A stretch of 6,203 nucleotides of DNA from Frankiales bacterium (lineage in GTDB: Bacteria; Actinomycetota; Actinomycetes; JAFAQI01): positions 1 to 6,203 of the forward strand of contig JAFAQI010000033.1 in NCBI GenBank assembly GCA_019246495.1. The letters run 5' to 3'. The translations under genes and the position numbers were made by a program. Below, piece by piece: positions 1-5,386 of this stretch. Numbering within the stretch: the first letter of the stretch is position 1; the number at the start of each line of letters is the position of its first letter. The notes under the pieces are model-generated. The model made no database searches. It saw nothing but the letters and a program-made list of their open reading frames with translations, and was not told where the DNA came from.

Positions 1-1646
1 CGGCGAACCGCATCAGCCTGCTCACGACGTACGGGTCGGCGGCTGTCGCCTCGACGCTGTTCGCGCTCCTCGCGGAGGTGAACCACGTGTTGGGCGCGGC
101 CTTCCATCACTTCAAGAGCAACCAGATCGACCTTGCGCTCTACTTCGACGCGGCAACCTTCCTCGCGTCGGCCGTGACCGTGTTCACGTTGCGCAGCATC
201 TCGAGTCCGAAGCCCGCAGAGGCGGCAGCCGGTGAGCCCATGTCGACCTGGCGTTCCGTCGTCGACGGATGGCAGTACATCGCGTCGGCGCCGTGGCTGC
301 GCGGCCTGCTGGTAGGCATTCTCGGCGCGGTGGCCGCTGGGGCGGTGGCCATCGGGCTCTCACCACGCTTCGTCGTGGACCTGCACGGCGGTAACGCCGG
401 CTACGGCATCCTGTTCGGCACCATCTTCGTCGGCTTGGCCATCGGCATGACGACCGGACCTGCGTTGTTGCGCGGTGTCTCCCGGCGGCGGCTCATGGGT
501 TTGTGCATCATGGCGGCCGGCGTCGCGCTCGCCCTCGACTCGGTCATGCCGAACCTGCTGCTCGCCATGGTGTTCACGTTCTTCATGGGCGCCTTCGCCG
601 GTGTCGTCTGGGTCACCGGCATCACGCTCGTCGGTCTGGAGGTGCCGGACGACCGGCGGGCGCGGACGTTCGCCTACCTCTACAACATGATGCGGCTCAT
701 GTTGCTCGCCGTCGTCGTGGCGGCACCGTTCATCGCGGGCACGATCGGTCAGCACTCCGTCGTGGTGAGCGACACCAGGCTCCGGCTCGACGGCGTCACG
801 ATCACGATGTTCGTCGCCGGAATCATCGCGGTGGTCGTCGGCCGCATATCGTTGAAAATCATGGACGACCGGCCGGGCGTGCCACTCCGGGCGGACCTCA
901 CCGCGGCGCTGCGACACCGGTCGCCGGAACCGGGACGTGGCGAGGGCGGGCTGTTCATCGCGTTCGAGGGCGGCGAGGGCAGCGGAAAGTCGACCCAGGC
1001 GCGGCTGCTCGCTGATGCGCTGACCTCCCGGGGATACGACGTCGTTCTCACCCACGAGCCTGGCGCGACCGACATCGGGCGCCGGCTGCGCGCGGTGCTC
1101 CTCGACCGCGACAACACACAGATGACACCGCGCACCGAGGCGCTCCTCTACGCCGCCGACCGCGCGCAGCACGTCGCCGAGGTCGTGCGTCCGGCGCTTG
1201 CCCGCGGCGCCGTCGTCATCACCGATCGCTACGTCGACTCATCGCTTGCATACCAGGGCGGCGGACGCGAGCTCGACGATCACGAGGTGCGCAGGCTTTC
1301 GCGGTGGGCGACCGGCCGGCTGGTCCCGGACCTGACGGTCCTCCTCGACGTCGACCCCCGGGTCGGGCTCCGGCGCGCCACCGGGCCCGGCGACCGGCTC
1401 GAAGCCGAGGAGCTCGATTTCCACGACCGGGTCCGGTCGGCGTTCCGCGAGCTCGCCCGGCACGGTCGCGGTCGGTATCTCGAGGTCGAGGTGACGACTG
1501 CCGATCCGGCGGAGGTGCACGCGAAGGTGCTCGAGCGCGTCGAGCACGAGCTGCCGCCGGTGCCGCAGTCCGACGTTTGTGACCAGTCAGTCTCGGAGGG
1601 CACGCTCTCGGAAAACACGCCCTCGGCAAACAGAGTGTCGCCATGA
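1..1646 (+). CDS. tmk: MFS transporter-thymidylate kinase fusion, C-terminal part (5' truncated by window edge)
   Basis: The frame is open from base 3, so the GTG at 78 is not the true start; 547 residues are visible. The first ~290 residues (to about 870) are hydrophobic, with about six or seven membrane segments (roughly 12-77, 126-191, 294-360, 402-470, 495-640, 675-745, 800-855), matching the later helices of a major facilitator transporter. A hydrophilic linker leads to a complete thymidylate kinase domain (~951-1560), which phosphorylates dTMP to dTDP. It has the P-loop GGEGSGKS (969-992), the substrate-binding EPGAT motif, DRY (1224-1232) followed by SSLAYQG, and an Arg-containing lid (RATGPGDRLE, ~1374-1403). 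An acidic P-loop residue with Arg in the lid fits the E. coli-type enzyme. MFS-Tmk fusions are known in actinomycetes; what the transporter moves is unknown. The stop overlaps the holB start (ATGA), suggesting an operon with translational coupling. The kinase assignment is firm; the MFS assignment rests on hydrophobic pattern and resemblance. Confidence 0.93.
   Translation, partial: ANRISLLTTYGSAAVASTLFALLAEVNHVLGAAFHHFKSNQIDLALYFDAATFLASAVTVFTLRSISSPKPAEAAAGEPMSTWRSVVDGWQYIASAPWLRGLLVGILGAVAAGAVAIGLSPRFVVDLHGGNAGYGILFGTIFVGLAIGMTTGPALLRGVSRRRLMGLCIMAAGVALALDSVMPNLLLAMVFTFFMGAFAGVVWVTGITLVGLEVPDDRRARTFAYLYNMMRLMLLAVVVAAPFIAGTIGQHSVVVSDTRLRLDGVTITMFVAGIIAVVVGRISLKIMDDRPGVPLRADLTAALRHRSPEPGRGEGGLFIAFEGGEGSGKSTQARLLADALTSRGYDVVLTHEPGATDIGRRLRAVLLDRDNTQMTPRTEALLYAADRAQHVAEVVRPALARGAVVITDRYVDSSLAYQGGGRELDDHEVRRLSRWATGRLVPDLTVLLDVDPRVGLRRATGPGDRLEAEELDFHDRVRSAFRELARHGRGRYLEVEVTTADPAEVHAKVLERVEHELPPVPQSDVCDQSVSEGTLSENTPSANRVSP
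1593..1637 (+). repeat. Three imperfect 15-bp tandem units in the tmk 3' end
   Basis: Three in-frame 15-bp units at 1593-1607, 1608-1622 and 1623-1637 encode SEGTL, SENTP and SANRV, each starting with a TCG serine codon. They form a short polar tail after the kinase fold and end 5 nt before the holB ATG. The first two units are clearly alike (shared TCGGA and ACGC); the third is more degenerate. The tail is probably unstructured and not needed for catalysis. Confidence 0.55.
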
Positions 1647-2812
1647 GTGCCTTCGACGCCCTCGTCGGGCAGAGCGACGTCGTCACGCTGTTGCGATCGG
1701 CCGCAGCCGCGGCGGCTTCCGTGGTCGCCGGTGACCGGAGCTCCGGCGCAGGCATGACGCACTCGTGGTTGTTCACCGGGCCGCCGGGCTCGGGCCGGTC
1801 CGTTGCAGCCCGCGCGTTCGCCGCCGCGTTGCAGTGCGCCGCCGGTGGTTGCGGCACCTGTCACGAGTGCCACACCGCGTTGACCGGTGCGCACGCTGAT
1901 GTCGAGATCGTGAGCCCAGCCGGCTTGTCCTACGGCGTCGCCGAGACGCGGTCACTGGTGACCCGGGCCGCGCTCGCGCCGACCCGCGGACGGTGGCAGG
2001 TCACGATCGTCGAGGACGCGGACCGCTTCACCGAGCAGGCGCTCAACGCGCTGCTCAAGTCGATCGAGGAGCCACCGCCGCGCGCCGTCTGGCTGCTCTG
2101 CGCCCCGTCGCCCGAAGACCTGCTTCCGACCATCAGGTCCCGCTGCCGGCTCGTCACGCTGCGCATCCCGCGCTACGACGAGATCGCCGACCATCTCGAG
2201 CGCGAAGGTGTCGACCGGTCGATCGCAGCGTTCGCTGCGCGTGCCGCCCAAGGGCACATCGGTCGGGCACGACGCTTGGCGCGCGATGACGAGGCCCAAC
2301 GCCGGCGTCGCGATGTGCTGGAGCTGCCGAGCCAGGTGGCGACCGTCGGCGGATGCTTCACCGCCGCGGCCAACCTCGTCGACGCAGCGAAGGAAGAGGC
2401 CTCCGCCATCGTGGAGTCGGTCGACGCCGCAGAGACGTCGGCGTTGAAGGAGTCGCTCGGCGACCTCGGCGGTCGCGGCCGTGCTCGGCCACGAGGCGCA
2501 GCCGCAGCGCTGTCCGATCTCGACCGCCGGCAACGTTCGCGCGCGACGCGAACCCAGCGCGACGCCTTGGACCGCGCGCTGCTCGACCTCGCCGCGTTCT
2601 ATCGCGACGTGCTGACGATGCAGGTCGGCGCGGATGTCGACGTGATCAACCCGGACCAGGTACGGACCCTCGAGCGCATCGCGACGAACTCGACACCCGA
2701 GTCGACATTGCGCCGGATCGAGGCGGTGCTTGCGTGCCGCGAGGCGGTCGACCTCAACGTCGCGCCGCTCCTCGCCGTCGAGACGATGGCGCTGGCGTTG
2801 CACCACGGGTGA
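1643..2812 (+). CDS. holB: DNA polymerase III delta-prime subunit (clamp loader)
   Basis: This 389-residue AAA+ protein is the delta-prime subunit of the clamp loader, which opens the beta sliding clamp and places it on primed DNA. Visible in order: a 'VGQ' N-terminal segment (residues 8-10); a P-loop GPPGSGRS (46-53) in which the usual Lys is Arg; a zinc-binding-type cysteine set (C65, C70, C73, C76); a Walker B-like VEDADR (123-128); ALNALLKSIEEPP (133-145); and the SRC motif (166-168) that supplies the arginine finger to the neighbouring subunit. An Arg-rich stretch (about 276-305) precedes the C-terminal helical domain that joins the clamp-loader collar. The Arg in the P-loop fits a subunit that does not hydrolyse ATP. 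The ATG is chosen because it overlaps the tmk stop (ATGA) and starts directly before the conserved FDALVGQ; no good Shine-Dalgarno is seen, so coupling to tmk translation is likely. Confidence 0.96.
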   Translation: MSAFDALVGQSDVVTLLRSAAAAAASVVAGDRSSGAGMTHSWLFTGPPGSGRSVAARAFAAALQCAAGGCGTCHECHTALTGAHADVEIVSPAGLSYGVAETRSLVTRAALAPTRGRWQVTIVEDADRFTEQALNALLKSIEEPPPRAVWLLCAPSPEDLLPTIRSRCRLVTLRIPRYDEIADHLEREGVDRSIAAFAARAAQGHIGRARRLARDDEAQRRRRDVLELPSQVATVGGCFTAAANLVDAAKEEASAIVESVDAAETSALKESLGDLGGRGRARPRGAAAALSDLDRRQRSRATRTQRDALDRALLDLAAFYRDVLTMQVGADVDVINPDQVRTLERIATNSTPESTLRRIEAVLACREAVDLNVAPLLAVETMALALHHG

Positions 2813-2825
2813 TCCGCGCACGCCG

Positions 2826-2837
2826 TACGCTCTCGGT
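2826..2837 (+). promoter_or_regulatory. Candidate -10 box for a leaderless transcript of the PSP1 gene
   Basis: TACGCT at 2826-2831 matches the actinobacterial -10 pattern TAnnnT and ends 6 nt before the GTG at 2838. This is the spacing seen when transcription starts on the first base of the start codon. No convincing -35 is found; TTGCAC at 2798-2803 is 22 nt upstream, which is too far. The motif is short, so chance is possible. Confidence 0.4.
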
Positions 2838-3728
2838 GTGAGCATGGTGATGGCCGTGAGCTTCGAGCGCTACGGCCGGCTCTACTACCTCGACCCCGGT
2901 GCGCACACTCCTCGCGTCGGTGACAAGGTGCTCGTCCCGACCGACGACGGCACCGAGGTCGCGGAATGCGTGTGGGCGCCGGCGCTCGTCGACGACGACA
3001 TCGGCGGCCTGCCCGTGCTCGCCGGCCTCGCGACGCCCGGCGACCTGGACCGGGACAGCACCAACCGGCGGCGCCGGGCCGAGGCCAAGGTCGCGGCGAA
3101 GCGGCTCATCAAGCAGCACGATCTGCCGATGAAGGTCGTCGGCGTCGACTATCTCGACCGGGGACAGCCGCGCCGCATCGTCGTCTACTTCTCCGCGCCG
3201 CATCGCGTCGACTTCCGCGACCTTGTGCGCGACCTGTCCCGCACGCTCGACGTCAAGGTCGAGCTGCGGCAGCTCGGTGCGCGCGACGAGGCCCGAGCGC
3301 AAGGCGGCATCGGCCCGTGCGGTCGCGACCTCTGCTGCGCGACGTTCCTGCGCGACTTCGAGCCGGTCAGTGTCCGCATGGCGAAAGACCAGGACCTGCC
3401 CGTCAACCCACTGAAGATCTCCGGCGCGTGCGGTCGGCTGCTCTGTTGCCTGAAGTACGAGCACCCGCTCTATCAGGAGTTCAAGGCCGATGCGCCGCGC
3501 GTCGGGAGTACCGTCGACACGCCCGAGGGCGAGGGCCGAGTCGTCGGGCACGCCGTGCCGTCGGGAGCGGTGGTCGTCCGGCTCGCAGCGAGTGGTCAGA
3601 CCTGCCGCTGCGCCAAGGCGGATGTGTGCGCGCCGCGCCGGTCCTACGACGATGCGGTCGCGAGCGGCTCACGGCCGACGCCGGACACCGCTGTCGATGA
3701 CGAAGGAGAGCCGTCATCCGCCGACTGA
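2838..3728 (+). CDS. PSP1 domain protein, RicT/YaaT family
   Basis: A 296-residue protein of the PSP1/RicT family. In Bacillus, RicT works with RicA and RicF in an Fe-S-bearing complex that affects RNA processing and developmental switching; the actinobacterial role is not settled. The PSP1 core covers about residues 75-150 (AEAKVAAKRLIKQHDLPMK, then VDFRDLVRDLSRTLDVKVELRQLG). It is followed by the family's two cysteine signatures: GPCGRDLCC (C161, C166, C167) and GACGRLLCC (C198, C203, C204), likely metal or Fe-S ligands. A third set, CRC...C (C256, C258, C264), lies near the C-terminus, before an acidic tail. In-frame starts are GTG 2838, ATG 2844, GTG 2847, ATG 2850 and GTG 2856. I chose 2838 because a TAnnnT box sits 6 nt upstream and no Shine-Dalgarno is visible for any of them; 2844 or 2850 remain possible. 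The gene lies 25 nt after holB and overlaps the next gene. Confidence 0.9.
   Translation: MSMVMAVSFERYGRLYYLDPGAHTPRVGDKVLVPTDDGTEVAECVWAPALVDDDIGGLPVLAGLATPGDLDRDSTNRRRRAEAKVAAKRLIKQHDLPMKVVGVDYLDRGQPRRIVVYFSAPHRVDFRDLVRDLSRTLDVKVELRQLGARDEARAQGGIGPCGRDLCCATFLRDFEPVSVRMAKDQDLPVNPLKISGACGRLLCCLKYEHPLYQEFKADAPRVGSTVDTPEGEGRVVGHAVPSGAVVVRLAASGQTCRCAKADVCAPRRSYDDAVASGSRPTPDTAVDDEGEPSSAD
3703..3710 (+). promoter_or_regulatory. Strong Shine-Dalgarno that decides the start of the lipoprotein hydrolase
   Basis: AAGGAG (3703-3708, within AAGGAGAG) is the best ribosome-binding site in the window. It lies inside the 3' end of the PSP1 gene, 7 nt before an ATC at 3716 and 16 nt before a CTG at 3725. 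It is 55 nt before the first ATG of the hydrolase frame (3764), too far to serve that codon. Confidence 0.65.
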
Positions 3729-5254
3729 CCGTTGCCAGATCCCTGGCCGGCTGCCTCGTCCTGATGCTGACGCTAGTTGCGGGTTGCAGCTCGTCCGGAT
3801 CGTCACCCCCGCGACCCCCTGCCTCCAGCGGGTCGTCGAGCGCGCCGCTGCCGGTGCCTGGCAAGGCCGGTCGGACCCTGCGACGCTTCTATTCGCAGCA
3901 CCTGTCGTGGCGGGACTGCAGCACCGGTTTCCAGTGCGCATCGATGACGGTGCCCGTGGACTACTCGCATCCGCGCGGCGGCACGCTGCAGGTTGCCGTG
4001 ATCAAGCGACCGTCGATCGGTTCGCACGACGGGTCGCTGATCATCAACCCGGGCGGCCCGGGCGCTTCAGGGATCGACTACGCGCGCGGCGCCTTCAAGG
4101 TGTTCGCGGGAGTGCGCGAACACTGGGACATCGTGTCTTTCGACCCGCGCGGAGTAGGCCAATCACGGCCGATCCGCTGTGTCTCGAGCCACCAGCTCGA
4201 CGTGCTTGTCCACGTCGACCCGTCGCCGGACACCCCGGCCGAGCACGCCGACAGTGTTCGCACGAGCCGGCAGCTCGCCGACGCGTGCTGGCAGCGCAAC
4301 GGCAACTACCTGGAACACGTCGGCACGATCGACGCCGCGCGCGACATGGACGTGCTGCGGGCGCTCGTCGGCGATCGCAAGCTGACCTACTACGGCGCGT
4401 CGTACGGCACCTACCTGGGAGCGAAGTACGCGCAGCTGTTTCCGCGGCGCATCCGCGCCATGGTTCTCGACGGCGCACTCGACCCGCGTCAGCCCACGGT
4501 GGCCGAGAACCGCGTGCAGGCGATCGGGTTCGAACGGGACCTGAAGGACTTCGTCGCCAACTGCGCCGCGAATCCCGGCTGCCCCTTGGGCTCGACCCCT
4601 GCGGCCGCGACCCACAATCTGAACCAGCTGTCGGCGCAGATCGATGCGCACCCGCTGGCTGTCGGCGGCCGTTCGCTCGGGCCCGGCGAGTTCTTCGAGG
4701 GGCTGGCCCTCGGGCTCTACTCCACGACGTACTGGCCGAACCTGCGGGTGGCGCTGTCGCGGGTCCAGCACGGGGACGGCGGGCTCCTGCTCGCGTTCTC
4801 CGACGCGTTGACCGAACGGCGGTCCGACGGCAGTTACACCAACCTCATCGAGTCCAACCTGGCCATCAACTGCGTCGACCGGCCGTCACCGACGAAGGTC
4901 TCGGCGTTCGACGCGGCGGCCCGCGACTTCGCGACGGTGGCGCCGACCTTCGGCCCCGGCATCGCCTACGGATCGCTGCCGTGCGCGTTCTGGCACGTGC
5001 CCGCGGTGGAGCAGGCGCACGCCGTCACAGCCCCGGGTGCGCCGCCGATCGTCGTCATCGGTACGACGCGCGATCCCGCCACGCCTTATGTCTGGGCGCA
5101 GGCGCTCGCCCAGCAGTTGAGCAGCGGCGTGCTGGTGACCTTCAACAGCGACGGGCACACGGCGTACGAGCACGGCAACTCGTGCATCGTCGGCGCGGTC
5201 AACGCCTACCTCAACAGCGTCAGGGTGCCGCCCAAGGGGCTGCGCTGCGGCTGA
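3716..5254 (+). CDS. Secreted lipoprotein alpha/beta hydrolase, tripeptidyl aminopeptidase (TAP) family
   Basis: A 512-residue (from 3716) exported serine hydrolase of the type that removes short peptides from N-termini; related actinobacterial enzymes include SlpD/SlpE and mycobacterial CaeA/Hip1. The start region encodes a lipoprotein signal: basic RRLTVAR, hydrophobic CLVLMLTLVAG and lipobox VAGC with acylated C24, then a Ser/Pro-rich linker. The catalytic domain shows NPGGPGASG (oxyanion loop), DPRGVGQS, nucleophile GASYG (S229, codon 4400-4402), Asp in GTTRDPATPY (D453) and His in NSDGHTAY (H481), the last two in the C-terminal TAP-like region. Ten cysteines lie outside the signal and lipobox, fitting disulfides outside the cell. 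Start: the frame opens after TGA 3698-3700, and no ATG, GTG or TTG occurs before ATG 3764, which would leave only seven residues before the lipobox Cys. ATC 3716 sits 7 nt after a strong Shine-Dalgarno; CTG 3725 overlaps the previous stop as CTGA. The substrate is not predictable; an esterase role is possible. Confidence 0.9.
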   Translation: MRRLTVARSLAGCLVLMLTLVAGCSSSGSSPPRPPASSGSSSAPLPVPGKAGRTLRRFYSQHLSWRDCSTGFQCASMTVPVDYSHPRGGTLQVAVIKRPSIGSHDGSLIINPGGPGASGIDYARGAFKVFAGVREHWDIVSFDPRGVGQSRPIRCVSSHQLDVLVHVDPSPDTPAEHADSVRTSRQLADACWQRNGNYLEHVGTIDAARDMDVLRALVGDRKLTYYGASYGTYLGAKYAQLFPRRIRAMVLDGALDPRQPTVAENRVQAIGFERDLKDFVANCAANPGCPLGSTPAAATHNLNQLSAQIDAHPLAVGGRSLGPGEFFEGLALGLYSTTYWPNLRVALSRVQHGDGGLLLAFSDALTERRSDGSYTNLIESNLAINCVDRPSPTKVSAFDAAARDFATVAPTFGPGIAYGSLPCAFWHVPAVEQAHAVTAPGAPPIVVIGTTRDPATPYVWAQALAQQLSSGVLVTFNSDGHTAYEHGNSCIVGAVNAYLNSVRVPPKGLRCG

Positions 5255-5281
5255 CGAGGGATGCACCGGTTCGGATAGACT
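5251..5281 (+). promoter_or_regulatory. Possible promoter for tRNA-Thr
   Basis: TAGACT (5276-5281) fits the -10 pattern TAnnnT, and CTGACG (5251-5256) resembles a -35 box, with a rather long 19-nt spacer. Transcription would start near 5288, about 23 nt before the mature tRNA. The -35 candidate overlaps the stop codon of the hydrolase. Based on motif match only. Confidence 0.35.
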
Positions 5282-5288
5282 CGAACCG
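5267..5288 (+). repeat. Perfect 7-bp inverted repeat between hydrolase and tRNA-Thr
   Basis: CGGTTCG (5267-5273) and CGAACCG (5282-5288) are exact reverse complements around an 8-nt loop, GATAGACT. No T-run follows, so this is a poor intrinsic terminator. The candidate -10 box lies in the loop, so the repeat could be an operator, a weak terminator for the hydrolase transcript, or chance. CGGTTCG also occurs in the T-arm of the tRNA at 5361-5367. Confidence 0.45.
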
Positions 5289-5310
5289 CTACGTCGCGCT
5301 CGTGGCGTGC

Positions 5311-5386
5311 GCCGCCTTAGCTCAGTCGGCAGAGCGATTCACTCGTAATGAATAGGTCGTCGGTTCGATTCCGACAGGCGGCTCCA
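5311..5386 (+). tRNA. tRNA-Thr, anticodon CGT
   Basis: A complete 76-nt cloverleaf with encoded CCA. Acceptor stem GCCGCCT/AGGCGGC is a perfect 7 bp; D-stem GCTC/GAGC encloses AGTCGGCA with the conserved GG; anticodon stem ATTCA/TGAAT is a perfect 5 bp with loop CTCGTAA, giving CGT, which reads the ACG threonine codon; variable loop AGGTC; T-stem GTCGG/CCGAC with loop TTCGATT; discriminator T, then CCA at 5384-5386. All parts are intact, so the gene should be functional. An integrase gene starts 112 nt downstream on the same strand, which suggests the 3' half of this tRNA is an integration target. Confidence 0.97.

Noticed and set aside
78..80. GTG as start of the MFS-Tmk protein
   Set aside because: The same frame continues upstream to the window edge with MFS-like sequence (NRISLLTTYGSAAVAS), so the true start is outside the window.
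360..1172. 270-codon open frame on - opposite the MFS-Tmk gene
   Set aside because: The Arg/Asp/His-rich composition is the usual product of reading high-GC coding DNA backwards; no domain seen.
1778..1801. Arg instead of Lys in the HolB P-loop as a possible defect
   Set aside because: Delta-prime subunits commonly lack a working P-loop Lys, and the SRC motif and zinc-type cysteines are intact, so this is normal for the family.
1952..2845. 297-codon open frame on - opposite holB
   Set aside because: No domain, no ribosome-binding site, and fully antisense to a strongly supported holB.
2754..3551. 265-codon open frame on - opposite the PSP1 gene
   Set aside because: Antisense shadow of a gene with clear cysteine signatures; its own translation shows no family features.
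3490..5355. 621-codon open frame on + across the PSP1 3' end, the hydrolase and the tRNA gene
   Set aside because: It is Arg/Ala/Pro-rich with no recognisable domain, overlaps two well-supported genes in other frames, and ends inside a tRNA; a high-GC shadow.
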